Assembly (NCBI RefSeq): GCF_026151205.1
Contig: NC_087079.1
Coordinates: 8,422,635-8,486,634 of the forward strand
Reading direction: 5' to 3'
Source: Bolinopsis microptera
Lineage: Eukaryota > Ctenophora > Tentaculata > Lobata > Bolinopsidae
DNA: 64,000 nt
Position numbers and translations under genes: made by a program. Positions 1 through 28,411 of the stretch are shown in pieces. Each line of letters opens with the position of its first letter. The stretch's first letter is position 1. A model generated the notes under the pieces. That model was not told the DNA's origin. It saw nothing but the letters and a program-made list of their open reading frames with translations, and ran no database searches.

Positions 1-889
1 CTAACTGCAATAACTGAATTATATCGAGAGTAACAATTAAAATCTCAATGTATACAATTATGAAGTTTGATGTTTATTATCATCGGCTTGGTTCAATGAA
101 TTCTAACGTCATCTGATCTAAATGGTGTAATGGGTCAAATAATTATTTTTATTCGTTTTTGGTAATGGTTATCATCTAGGATATAATCTCTTTTGATTCC
201 CCTTAAGTAAGGTTAAACCAGTAACATTCCCTTGACATTTCGGTACTGTTTAATTGTCCATGTCTGCCAAACACACAAACACGGGTGGTTATATTCGTAC
301 ATATGATCGGTGTGACAAGACAGTAGTTTCTAATTTAACCGATTTCACATGTACCTTTGGGAGCCAGGCTTGCTCGTTGATTAGTGAGTTAGTGGATTGA
401 AAAGATGGTGTGTTATAATTAATGGTACATTCACAGTAATACATACCGATAATCTGCTTCTCCAATCTCTATCAGACATATTTTCTAATTGTATTTTCAT
501 GGAATAATCCAACACGAAGGGCGATCTAAATTGTTTCCAGTAAATCTCTTACAGTGCATCTTAACTTTTCTACTTTTGTTACTTTAAGACTTTACAATGC
601 TGACAGTGACGTTAATGAACAAAATCAGCATATTTTGTAGAATGCGAAGAAGCGTTGTATAAGAGAAAATAAGCGTGCCACGATAACTTTGTAGTGCCTC
701 ATTTTCAGGATGAGCTTCTGAACGCTTCTATTTTTATTGTACTAGTACCCATAAACCTGTTATAACTTAACAACTTTCTATTATTAGATTCTTATTCAGG
801 ATTTCGCAGTTGGATGTAAATGAATCTGCATCAAATCTATTATAATATTATGTTATCCACCTGTCATAACATATTGTTCTCCTCCGCAG
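1..889. other. Upstream intron or flank of the SLC4 gene, nothing coding recognised
   Basis: I find no convincing exon here. The first recognisable SLC4 exon begins at 890 after a CAG acceptor and already encodes the middle of the cytoplasmic domain, so this stretch is most likely the 3' part of an intron whose upstream exons lie outside the window. Confidence 0.5.
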
Positions 890-15826
<14,937 letters not shown>

Positions 15827-16319
15827 CGATGAAGATTATAGTTAGGAAGACATAAGACTTTAGTGTGTTAGCGAGGCTAGGCTAAGTTTAGCGATTAATA
15901 ATATTATATATTTTAATCTAAGAATATCTATTAACACATTATTTTTACCTATTTTTTCTATAATTTTAGGAAGAATCGTTTAACTTTTATGGAACGGTAT
16001 ACTATTAAATAGATAGGGTAGGTAGGTTATATTTAGCTACTTTTGTGAAGTGTGGCATAAAACATTGCAGGGTTCTTATTTTTAACTGATTTTTAACAAT
16101 AGCCCGATTTTACGGGTGCGTCGCGCATGAATTCATGCTGCAAAACTAGGACATAGGAGAAGAAGGTATTGGCATCGCCTAGTCAATTTCTTATTTAAAA
16201 CTTATAAAAATATTGTAATATTTTTTCTAGTGAATTTTTATAATTTGTTGTATTTCTTGAACAATCTTTTGTTATATAATAGAAAAGTAATGGAGACTAA
16301 TATATTGGGTACAACTTAA

Positions 16320-16325
16320 AATAAA
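16320..16325 (+). terminator. Candidate poly(A) signal of the SLC4 gene
   Basis: AATAAA lies about 494 nt after the TAG stop at 15824-15826, in AT-rich DNA with no other gene nearby. Other AT-rich near-matches exist, so the true cleavage site is uncertain. Confidence 0.35.
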
Positions 16326-16399
16326 TTAAATATGAATGTAAAAAGTTACTCTGCAGTCAGTTATATCATAAAATATCACTGATCTACCCGGAAAACTGC

Positions 16400-18122
16400 C
16401 TAAATAAATAGGTATTAAACCGAAATATTAGACTGTCCATTGGTCACGTGACAGTGCTATAGTTCACAATACCCAGCTGATGACATGATGAAACATTTAG
16501 TCATCCACAACTCCGCTAAAACATATTGTCGTTTCACGTTTTCTTGTGCAAGACATCCACTGGCATACTGTACAGTTTGCTTATTGTTATCTGAAAATAA
16601 AATGATATCAGATATTTGCTGTAAAATACTATCAATTTCTACTCCATACTAATCCTAGTGGCCTAATGAAAGCTTTACTGCCCAATAATTTCCCAACTCA
16701 ACTTCTACAAATACTCATAGTAACTGTTTCAAGTTTGTCCGATCCTACCCCAGGATATTCCAAAACCGAAAACGTTTTAAAGAGGATTTAAGCCCCCTAT
16801 TTAGAAGTCCTATAGTTGAATGGTAGGTAAGATAGTTTCTACACAGAACTATCCAGTATCCAGGAAAGTGATTAACGATTCCAACCTATGCCATGTTTCC
16901 TGAACATCAGCGCTAGCCTCTCTCTCTCCGCCATATCTTGTAGCTTACAGAGTTACAGGCAACCGGATACGGTAATGCAGCTGACCAATGACAGCAGGGT
17001 GCCTAGCGAATCTCCTGTACGTGCCGTACGTGCAGGCTTAAGCTTTAATCGCTTCCGGTCACATTACTTCTGTAATTTCCAGTTTCAACAGCCACATGGC
17101 TTCTAATTAACAGGCCAATATGCAACAGCAGAAGGATTTTATGAGAATGTTATAGGAAACCAGGCACAGTGGATTTGCCATACTCTATAAATTTATTTAA
17201 TTATAATATGGGCGAGTCATGTGACCAAATACAGTTTTTTACCCAGTATTCGTACGGGAAGCATTTAACCTTACGTAATGAGAATCGGAACCACACTCCT
17301 AAAATGTACCAATCCTAGCTTGATTGAACAGCTAACAGCTGGGGGCCCTTTTATAAAGATCTATACATTCGAATAGTAATCATGCTCGTAGCAGGACATA
17401 TCTCGACGTCGTGGCTTTTAGGTCAAAACGGAGATGTTATCCATTGTAACATGCTAAAACACATTATACCTTATACGAACATTCTTACATTGCAGTTGTG
17501 TGTAATATGTTTTACTGGCAGTATGCAGAAAAACTCTGTCTTCAATGGTGTACATTGTACAATCAGAGTTAAAAGTTTTTAAGATGGGCGGCGCCAGCCC
17601 TCTTGCCTCCCCAACAGCGGTGTGATACTGTGATAGTTGGTAACCACGAATACGGAGGACCACAGCTGAGTTGTGACGTCATGTGCTTACTGTTCGGAGT
17701 TCTCCGGTAGAGAACGACAAGAATGTGGTAGAAACTTCAAACTGAATTGGTACAAAGTGAATCATGCAAGATTGGTCCGTGCTTGAGATTGGAGATGTGC
17801 GTGACCATGAACGATGACAGCTAAAAATTGACTGAAGCGTGTGTTTTATAAAAAGATTCGTTACAGACTCAATCTTTTAAAACTGCATTTAAAAAAACGT
17901 TTACTCTATAGATATGTGGTAACCGATGAAGTTTACTAACCCCCTCTGCCTGATCTTATCTTGTATATAAAAATACTTATAAAACTCCATTTCGAAAGAC
18001 CACCTTCTCCAAAATATAAAACACCATGTAGTACCTGTCTAACGAGCATGTTAAGATTATCAGTAGCTCGTTTACTGTCAAACTCCTGACATGTCCGAAA
18101 CTCGTGCCTTATCCGCCGTAAA
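16400..18122. other. Intergenic DNA, nothing recognised
   Basis: No coding, RNA or transposon signature could be supported between the SLC4 3' end and the segmental duplication. Short open frames here have no splice context or recognisable motifs. Confidence 0.5.
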
Positions 18123-21100
18123 GCGTAATTCCTGAAATGATCACGATTAAATACTTGTTACACTACAATATATATTATGATAATGAATGCTCCTACTAAT
18201 GCGTTTTCAAGAGTTTCTGTCGGTCGATTGGCACCGGTAACCGTTCCTCAAATCTCACGAGGCTTTCCATGTAAAAAGGCAACCGTGTAGTCAGGCTCGG
18301 CATTAGATAGTGTACTCGGTCGGTAGACTAATTCGGAAAAACAATGTTACTTAACTAATAAAGATAAGTGTAGCACAAAAATTAAGCCACATTTCCTAAA
18401 ATTTATAAGGTTCGCGATCAAACTTCCTAGAGTATGATACGACATTAGGGTTAGGCGTGAATATTAGTTATCTATTGAATGTTTATATATTAATGTAAAT
18501 CAATTAGCGTCTAACTTTAGGACACTGAAAACTGCACAACAATATTAGTACTTAGTAGACACCAATTAGATACATTTTAATTTAAATTAGTATCCAATTC
18601 AAGTTACTCGGTAGCAGGTAGACTGTAGTCTATGAACTAATATTGATGATGTCAAACATGATATAGGCTTATTTTTATCTAACAATGATCAACATTATTA
18701 TTATTTAAGTGGTTACATTATTATACACAGTGTTTATTTATATATTTTTATTTATTAAATAAAATTGATAATTTAGCTGAAAGCGCTAATAGCATCGTCA
18801 GAATAGTTACGCGCGCTCCGTAAAGTAGTTGTTCTAGAAGGTTTTGGATCGAGCCACCATCCCTGAGTAGCTTGGCAGAGTTCCAAATGGTTTAAAAAAT
18901 GATTATACACGTCAAAATTCTGGATACTATTATTCAAGATACTAGTATTCAAATTTCAGAGGGTTCAAGGAAGTACTTTTCGAGTAAAAATGCGACATCT
19001 CGATTACAGTATTAAAATCTTTTTGCCTCGCTGGCAAAAGACGTGAATGTACACTGCCATTTTTTGTAGGAATTTATGAAAACTGCATCGCAAGTCAGTC
19101 TGGTTCTACCCCGTTGCCATGTCAATATTTTAAACATACCTGTATGCTGAGTCACTAAACTGTTGAGCAGTCCTCATCATAACCCGGTACATCGCCCTTA
19201 CTTCTCCCATTGCAGTAAACTGGTAAACATGTAGTTAGGTGAGTGTAATGTTAGGACAAAAATGGAAAGAAATTCTGATATCAGGTATTTTATTTAGGAG
19301 ATAGAAGCCGTTTCAAGTTTTATTCGGCAAAACATGTTATTCCAATTACACCATTAATGAAGAACATACAATTTTAAATGAAAATGACGGAACTCTATAA
19401 TAATGCAATGGTACCGTTTAAATTCTGGTACCGTTTAAATTCTGTAGTTTTCGACTTCATTTAAACGTGCATGTATTCAATCTATTCATGGTGTTTATTC
19501 GAGTATTGAAGTATGTGTCTGAGAAAATGCTTAACAAATGTTTCTTATTCTATTAATTTGTTTGGTCCTAAGTAGTAAATATTAAATGTGTACTGATTTA
19601 ATTTATTGAATTCATTAAATCAAAAGGAATTTTAATCTGTTGTTGCAATTTTTTAATGAAGCGATATAACAATAAGTTGAATAAAACACATAGCTCACTG
19701 TCAAGTTAAAATTTTCGATCACTTTACATTGAGCTTCAGCAGTACAGAATCCATGATCAAATCTGTTACTTTTTTCAATAAACTGGAATTATATTATCTC
19801 AACTTTCTGCAGAGTAAACTTTGAAAATATTAGTTTACACGAAACAGAACCCTAAAACAAAGATTTTACCCTTGCTATTTATCATCAGAGAAAAGTCTAC
19901 CTAAAAATGGGTATTTTATATACTACGGGGTGAGGTCCAGTGACTGACGACCCGACCATCTATACAATTTCTCGTTTTCAGGAAAAATTCGGAACAAATT
20001 TGGTCTTAAGGTCTTAGATAGCCAACGAACCCAAAAAGATACCTAAACTTCTCTAAACTTGACTAAAATGCCCTTACCATCAACTGTGACATGGCCCAAT
20101 GACCATTTCATAAACGTGTCCATATTTTAAAAACTTACATATTTGATACAGTTTTTAATTGGTATCCCTTCAAACTGCATCCGAATGCGTTAGCCATCCA
20201 ACCCTAAGCTAACGTTTTCCTAAAGTTAGCTTAGTAACTTTAGGAAATGATTACGTAATATGTGACGACCCCTAAAGTATTCTCTTCGAAGTAAATATTC
20301 TCTCTACAAGATAACAATCAAGGTGTAACTGTCAATCAATAACTATTCAAGCAGCCTTCAACAGTTGTTTTAGCTCTTAAGTGGATGTACAATTTGTAGC
20401 TTACAGTGAAAGTAAAACTGCGGAGCTAATTGTCTCTTTGTTTACCATGGAGAAAGATACTTGTCTTAAAACGGACAAGTAACTATAATTTAGCAGCCGT
20501 AACAAAGATGTTTAGATATCCACTGCTCGTACTGACTTACAGCAGCTGCGCAGCTATTCTCTAATCGTTTTCAAAAACAATCTGATTGTTCTGGAATGAT
20601 TATTAATTTCCAAAACATCTGAGATGTCTTATTGTCACCGTGGAATCACCGGCATTCTTTTTTCGGGTCACGAAAAGTGCGTGATATTTAACTTTCATAT
20701 TCTAAGTTTTAATATGCCTTTGCAAGTGTAGATTATGCAAGTTCATTTGAAAATGATAGGTTGCACTGTCACCCTCTTGAAAAGAGCTTTATAAGTGTGC
20801 AAGTATGTATTATTGGTAAAATATCGTAGCACCACCGTCTAACTCCACGGTAACTAGGTTCCAGCATTCTCAGCATTGAGTTAAGGTATAAATTCTAACA
20901 TTTTGCAATTTCTTAAAACACATTCAACAGAAGTCTAAATAAGTAAATACGTCTAAAAAACAAACAGCATAAAATTTAAAAAATGACACAAAACTTCGAG
21001 TATAATCTGAAAGCTCCAGATTTATATTCGATGGTGGTATGTGCCATACAAACGAAATTTCAGTCGAACTCATTTACCTCATTTTCCCTCATTTACCCTC

Positions 21101-21413
21101 ACTTAAAAATTTTAGATAATACGACACATGCCACATTTTTAAGTTCTTTTTGACAGACAAAAAACGGACTCGACTGTTTCACAATTGGATATCGTTCACA
21201 TAATATTACGTATTAGCAGCAGGATTAGAAAAGCTTACACTACTGCTCTACTGGTGTGATTTCTACAAAATGCGAAAAAAGTGATAACGTAAGGGTAGGA
21301 GATATAAATTATCCCAAATCTGGCTTACATAGTACATACTATGTGAACGATTCATTAGCAGTCAAAATCAATCATCAAATTAAGGATACATCGTTAAATC
21401 ATCGTCTTAATTC
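18123..21413. repeat. Segmental tandem duplication, copy 1 (3.29 kb)
   Basis: Nearly identical to 21415-25569 apart from scattered substitutions, 1-4 nt indels and one large length difference. Starts at GCGTAATTCCTGAAATG and ends at ATCGTCTTAATTC. No gene was recognised. At 20226-20245 copy 1 has a short palindromic filler where copy 2 has about 880 bp. Confidence 0.95.
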
Positions 21414-21414
21414 G

Positions 21415-24400
21415 GCGTAATTCCTGAAATGATCACGATTAAATACTTGTTACACTACAATATATATTATGATAATGAATGCTCCTACTAATGCGTTTTC
21501 AAGAGTTTCTGTCGGTCGATTGGCACCGGTAACCGTTCCTCAAATCTCACGAGGCTTTCCATGTAAAAAGGCAACCGTGTAGTCAGGCTCGGCATTAGAT
21601 AGTGTACTCGGTCGGTAGACTAATTCGGAAAAATAATGTTACTTAACTAATAAAGATAAGTGTAGCACAAAAATTTAGCCACATTTCCTAAAATTTATAA
21701 GGTTCGCGATCAAACTTCCTAGAGTATGATACGACATTAGGGTTAGGCGTGAATATTAGTTATCTATTAAATGTTTATATATTAATGTAAATCAATTAGC
21801 GTCTAACTTTAGGACACTGAAAACTGCACAACAATATTAGTACTTAGTAGACACCAATTAGATACATTTTAATTTAAATTAGTATCCAATTCAAGTTACT
21901 CGGTAGCAGGTAGACTGTAGTCTATGAACTAATATTGATGATGTCAAACATGATATAGGCTTATTTTTATCTAACAATGATCAACATTATTATTATTTAA
22001 GTGGTTACATTATTATACACAGTGTTTATTTATATATTTTTATTTATTAAATAAAATTGATAATTTAGCTGAAAGCGCTAATAGCATCGTCAAAATAGTT
22101 ACGCGCGCTCCGTAAAGTAGTTGTTCTAGAAGGTTTTGGATCGAGCCACCATCCCTGAGTAGCTTGGCAGAGTTCCAAATGGTTTAAAAAATGATTATAC
22201 ACGTCAAAATTCTGGATACTAGTATTCAAGATACTAGCATTTCAATTTCAGAGGGTTCAAGGAAGTACTTTTCGAGTAAAAAAATGCGACATCTCGATTA
22301 CAGTAAAATCTTTTTGCCTCGCTGGCAAAAGACGTGAATGTACACTGCCATTTTTTGTAGGAATTTATGAAAACTGCATCGCAAGTCAGTCTGGTTCTAC
22401 CCCGTTGCCATGTCAATATTTTAAACATACCTGTATGCTGAGTCACTAAACTGTTGAGCGGTCCTCATCATAACCCGGTACATCGCCCTTACTTCTCTCA
22501 TTGCAGTAAACTGGTAAACATGTAGTTAGGTGAGTGTAATGTTAGGACAAGAATGGAAAGAAATTCTGATATCAGGTATTTTATTTAGGAGATAGAAGAA
22601 GCCGTTTCAAGTTTTATTCGGCAAAACATGTTATTCCAATTACACCATTAATGAAGAACATACAATTTTAAATGAAAATGACGGAACTCTATAATAATGC
22701 AATGGTACCGTTTAAATTCTGGTACCGTTTAAATTCTGTAGTTTTCGACTTCATTTAAACGTGCATGTATTCAATCTATTCATGGTGTTTATTCGAGTAT
22801 TGAAGTATGTGTCTGAGAAAATGCTTAACAAATGTTTCTTATTCTATTAATTTGTTTGGTCCTAAGTAGTAAATATTAAATGTGTACTGATTTAATTTAT
22901 TGAATTCATTAAATCAAAAGGAATTTTAATCTGTTGTTGCAATTTTTTAATGAAGCGATATAACAATAAGTTGAATAAAACACATAGCTCACTGTCAAGT
23001 TAAAATTTTCGATCACTTTACATTGAGCTTCAGCAGTACAGAATCCATGATCAAATCTGTTACTTTTTTCAATAAACTGGAATTATATTATCTCAACTTT
23101 CTGCAGAGTAAACTTTGAAAATATTAGTTTACACGAAACAGAACCCTAAAACAAAGATTTTACCCTTGCTATTTATCATCAGAGAAAAGTCTACCTAAAA
23201 ATGGGTATTTTATATACTACGGGGTGAGGTCCAGTGACTGACGACCCGACCATCTATACAATTTCTCGTTTTCAGGAAAAATTCGGAACAAATTTGGTCT
23301 TAAGGTCTTAGATAGCCAACGAACCCAAAAAGATACCTAAACTTCTCTAAACTTGACTAAAATGCCCTTACCGTCAACTGTGACATGGCCCAATGACCAT
23401 TTCATAAACGTGTCCATATTTTAAAAACTTACATATTTGATACAGTTTTTAATTGGTATCCCTTCAAACTGCATCCGAATGCGTTAGCCATCCAACCCTA
23501 AGCTAACGTTTTCCTAAAGTGAGGTTTTCTAATAACACATTTAGGGATACCTAGTAAAAATATTGATAGAAACTTCTAGAGCTATCCAGATTGAATCCTG
23601 GCAGCACATACAATTCTAGTCTCACTTCTTGATTAAAGGAGGGTCAGCATAAATATTCATATTAGGAGAAACCATATAGCCTATAGGTTTAGATATAATA
23701 TAATATGCTCTATGCATATTATATATTATACATAATATGAAAGACATGCTCTTTCTTTTACAGCACAGATCTTTGTTTTAACATGTTTTCCATTCAGTCC
23801 TTGGTATCAGTTTTCTGGTATACTTTTCTCCTTGATTAGGGCCACAGAATTTTGAACTTTGAGCTATTGTATGATTATGGTTGTTACAGTAAACCCCGAA
23901 AAACTGTGCTTGATGCGAACGGAGAATTATGGAAATGAAATTTTTTTCAAAGCATAAAATAATCATAATAAAATCGTTTGAATATTTGAGGAATATTTTA
24001 GGTAAACTATTTTGGGAGTGATTCTTGGATCTAGGGTAATATGTATTTCGGGGTTTTAGTGTTATTTAACTAAAAGTCAAAGTTAATTGGATCAAGACTT
24101 GGTTCTTAACGAACCACTTTTCTTAAAGACGGTAAAATAAATTAAACATCATCATGGTATGTAGCATATCTGTTTCGTTCTAAGATTTCGTAACACAATA
24201 TCAACACGAAACAAACATTTTTTGAAAAAAGAAGTTTTTTCATGGAAACAATTTCAAAGTAAGGGGTTGTTCACAATTCACATGTTACGTTATCAGCTGA
24301 GGGGGAGGGGGGTTTCCAAATGATTACGCTAGTGTAACTTTGACACAATTGCTATGTTTAAAACTGGTTACGGAGGGGGGGGGGGGGGGTAACAATTTTC

Positions 24401-25569
24401 CAATGATTACGTAATATGTGACGACCCCTAAAGTATTCTCTTCGAAGTAAATATTCTCTCTACAAGATAACAATCAAGGTGTAACTGTCAATCAATAACT
24501 ATTCAAGCAGCCTTCAACAGTTGTTTTAGCTCTTAAGTGGATGTACAATTTGTAGCTTACAGTGAAAGTAAAACTGCGGAGCTAATTGTCTCTTTGTTTA
24601 CCATGGAGAAAGATACTTGTCTTAAAACGGACAAGTAACTATAATTTAGCAGCCGTAACAAAGATGTTTAGATATCCACTGCTCGTACTGACTTACAGCA
24701 GCTGCGCAGCTATTCTCTAATCGTTTTCAAAAACAATCTGATTGTTCTGGAATGATTATTAATTTCCAAAACATCTGAGATGTCTTATTGTCACCGTGGA
24801 ATCACCGGCATTCTTTTTTCGGGTCACGAAAAGTGCGTGATATTTAACTTTCATATTCTAAGTTTTAATATGCCTTTGCAAGTGTAGATTATGCAAGTTC
24901 ATTTGAAAATGATAGGTTGCACTGTCACCCTCTTGAAAAGAGCTTTATAAGTGTGCAAGTATGTATTATTGGTAAAATATCGTAGCACCACCGTCTAACT
25001 CCACGGTAACTAGGTTCCAGCATTCTCAGCATTGAGTTAAGGTATAAATTCTAACATTTTGCAATTTCTTAAAACACATTCAACAGAAGTCTAAATAAGT
25101 AAATACGTCTAAAAAACAAACAGCATAAAATTTAAAAAATGACACAAAACTTCGAGTATAATCTGAAAGCTCCAGATTTATATTCGATGGTGGTATGTGC
25201 CATACAAACGAAATTTCAGTCGAACTCATTTACCTCATTTTCCCTCATTTACCCTCACTTAAAAATTTTAGATAATACGACACATGCCACATTTTTAAGT
25301 TCTTTTTGACAGACAAAAAACGGACTCGACTGTTTCACAATTGGATATCGTTCACATAATATTACGTATTAGCAGCAGGATTAGAAAAGCTTACACTACT
25401 GCTCTACTGGTGTGATTTCTACAAAATGCGAAAAAAGTGATAACGTAAGGGTAGGAGATATAAATTATCCCAAATCTGGCTTACATAGTACATACTATGT
25501 GAACGATTCATTAGCAGTCAAAATCAATCATCAAATTAAGGATACATCGTTAAATCATCGTCTTAATTC
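21415..25569. repeat. Segmental tandem duplication, copy 2 (4.16 kb)
   Basis: Direct head-to-tail partner of 18123-21413, one base apart. It contains an additional segment at about 23521-24401 with G-rich tracts (24300-24315, 24374-24389) and two related GATTACG motifs. The very high identity implies a young duplication, or recent gene conversion, or a haplotype or assembly effect. Confidence 0.95.
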
Positions 25570-25904
25570 ACAAAAACCCACTGATTAGAACGTTAAGATA
25601 GTAATATATAGGAATGTATAGTAATGTATAGGAAACCCAGGGAACAATAAGAGAATCTTTTTTTATACACCAATCATTGAATTTAATGAAGGTAAACTAA
25701 AGGTAAGTTGATTTTACTTTCTAAGTTGATTTTACTTTCAATCCCACGCATCACAAGTCGTTCATGATAGCACTATTATCCCAATCAGTATTCATTCATC
25801 TCTTGAATTCATTCATCTCTCTTGAATCTTCGTGAAGTTACTGTTAACTTTTGACGATTCGCTGATTCTGATATCATCTGGTAACAGTTAAAATCACATA
25901 CAAT

Positions 25905-26261
25905 TCAGTAGTAGTAGTTCTGCAGTATCAGCAGAATATTATGAAACTTTTTCAACGAAAAGATTTTCCTAGCTACAATATGGTCAACAAAATCAACCCA
26001 TTGACAAGAAAAGGAGTCAAGCGACACTTCTATTAAGCCATATTGAGCTGCACAATATTTCTTTGTATAAGAAACTGAGTTGAAGGGTGACACGATCCGA
26101 ACTGAAATATCATTCTCTGGCAAAAGAGGAATCTCAATTCCAAGATCTGTTCGTGGGAAAATTTTTCGCACAAACCTCTCCAGAGACCAGCCAAAGCGCC
26201 ATTTACAATGTTCAATCTGGTTACGATTGAGTTGATATATATACAGCTCCAGCTGACTCAA
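25905..26261 (-). other. Open frame of unknown status downstream of the bHLH-PAS gene
   Basis: A 118-codon open frame without an ATG start, immediately 3' of the bHLH-PAS stop codon on the same strand. It is preceded by a possible acceptor (GAGTCAG) and reads LELYIYQLNRNQ onward with a protein-like composition. It could be an exon of another transcript or an alternative 3' end, or chance within the 3' UTR. No domain was recognised. Confidence 0.25.
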
Positions 26262-26313
26262 AACCCAGCCTCTGTTACAAGAACATTTTGCCGGTCACGG
26301 AGGGCAAAATACG

Positions 26314-28201
26314 TTACAAAAAGTCTAAAACATCAACAAGGTCCAGCTCTGGAACTGGTTTCTGATCTGGCATTATTTCCTCGATAGTACAAGGATCTGA
26401 TATCTGCAGTATCTGATTCTTGTCTCTGTGGGGGAATGACATAAGCTGAGCGGACGAGTCCATTTGTAGGTCCGGTGACGAAGCTTCGATTGTTGGAATA
26501 ATATCCTCTAGACACAGAGGCTTATCTGGAGTTGGAGGTGTGAAAAAGGAAGGCACCAGAGCCAACCACTGTTCGTGTGTGGTGATCATGCGCATTCCTT
26601 CGTCAATAGTTCTCTGGGATTGGGATGAAAATGCAAACGGAACACTGTAACTGATCATAACGGGAACATTTTCCTGGTTGATGTGCAGGAAAACTTTTGA
26701 TAAAACGTACAAAATAGTGTTATCAGCGCAGAGTAAGCGCACCACATGCTGTGCATAACCATCCTCTTGAAACGATTTGATCAAGCTGCGCGATGAGTCT
26801 TCCGGCTCACTGAAAACGTTCGTCAAGTCCTCTGATACGACATGTTCCGTCGTGCAGTTCTGGAAGGTGGGATAACCTAGCAGAGAGTCTATGTAGATGT
26901 TTCGCTTCCCTACAAATGATAAGTCAAGACCGATGAGTATTTCGTTCACATTAAAACTGGAGATAGGATCGTTGATGATTGTATTTTTCCTTTCTCCGTA
27001 ACCAAGGTACATTCTGCCCCCTGCGATAATTCATGTGTACAAAACGGCAATTGTTGTGGGAAGGATTTTTTAGAATTGCTCAGTTTATCAAGGTAATACT
27101 TATTTCTTATCAGCACAGAACGATAATTAATATTTACAGATATAATACAAAATTCGGTATATCGAATAACAATTATAGGGGCCGGGCAGTAAAAACAGGT
27201 TTATCCTCATTTTAAATCAATGTATTTGTAACAAGATAAAACTCTAGTAAAGTGTCCACATTTGTGGGGATCAAGTCAATTAAAATGCCTGATAACGAAA
27301 GGAGTCTTTCTTAAACCAAGTTCAAAAAATCATTTAAGTCTGCGATATTTACTTTAAGTTTAACTTTAAACCGTTATTGTGCTGCCCTTTTAGCTTACCT
27401 TCTTGACAAGGGAGAATCTTCCCTTGGAAGTGAAAGGGTGCAAAATCTTTGCCTGCCATTTTGACAATGTGTACCATACATATGAAGTGGTAGTTGCCTT
27501 CGTTAAATATCTTGTTCATGATGTCTCGAGACCGCAGAACAACTTTGTCTGCAAAAATTGATTGCTTCCTTCAATTTGATAGTCATACAATCAATTCATT
27601 AGCCCCAATAAATGATGAAACGCAGCTAATATGCTGCAGTGAGTGTTGAGCTGTTTAGCATTTAAGTGCAATTTGTCGTTTTAAATCATTACATTAGTAT
27701 GGTATCGAATCAAAACATGACTATTGGAGCATAAAAATATCCTCAAACATTTACGATATTTATATTTTAAAGACATTTTACCAACTTACCAAGATTCTCT
27801 CCGAGAACAGATTCTTTATATCCCACAGCTGTTTTGAAGTTAGGTGAAGTGTACAAAATGGTCCCCTGCTCGTTGAAGCCGATACCAAAACAGTCTCTGG
27901 CAGAGAGAAGATGCTGGAGCTCCTTAGCGGGTGATCCACTACTAGAACTACTCGGAGAACTGTCCGGGGAGTCTTTTATTGAATCAAGTATTGAGTCGGA
28001 GTTTTTGTGAACTTTTTCCAGGGATAAAATGGATATTGCGGTTGATAGGCATTTGTTTGTGCTCAGGCTTTCGTCGCTGACACAGTCGTTTAAATCCATT
28101 ATGAGCTGACGAAACTTGTCTCGGTTCCGTTTTGCTCGATTTTTTTCTGACTCTCGCGTGTCTTTAGAATCAGAACGCTTCCGCGCTCGACCCCGTGGCA
28201 T
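26314..28201 (-). CDS. bHLH-PAS transcription factor (CLOCK/NPAS2-like), 422 aa
   Basis: Exons on the minus strand: 28201-27790, 27548-27399, 27020-26314; junctions are phase 1 with consensus GTAAG donors and CAG acceptors. A basic, Arg-rich N-terminus (MPRGRARKRS) leads into a bHLH (about residues 14-65: RDKFRQLIMDL, then NKCLSTAISIL). A Ser-rich linker and PAS-A follow (about 93-190: DCFGIGFNEQGTILYTSP ... YHFICMVHIVK), then PAS-B (about 200-300: LDLSFVGKRNIYIDSLLGYP). The tail ends LDLVDVLDFL, an acidic-hydrophobic sequence that could be an activation motif. The layout resembles CLOCK/NPAS2, but the protein is only about half as long. The basic region has Ala and Asn where the E-box-contacting Glu and first Arg of the RR pair are expected. 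Orthology to CLOCK is inferred, not proven; another bHLH-PAS class is possible. Confidence 0.8.
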
Positions 28202-28411
28202 ACTTGAGCTAGAAACGGTAATTTTGTTAAAATTTTAAATTCCTACAATATTTATTACATTAAATAATAACTATTTATCGAATTCAATCTCATTCAAAAT
28301 ATTCCGTCACGTCTGAAGATATTCCGTTTCTTGACAAAGTTTTTCAAAAGTGTGGTTAATTCAACACTTCTATTGATATCTATCATGGTAACAGCAACAT
28401 AATATGCAACA

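Noticed and set aside
23521-24401. Transposon insertion in duplication copy 2
   Set aside because: No inverted ends or target duplication at the borders; the templated filler in copy 1 favours a deletion there.
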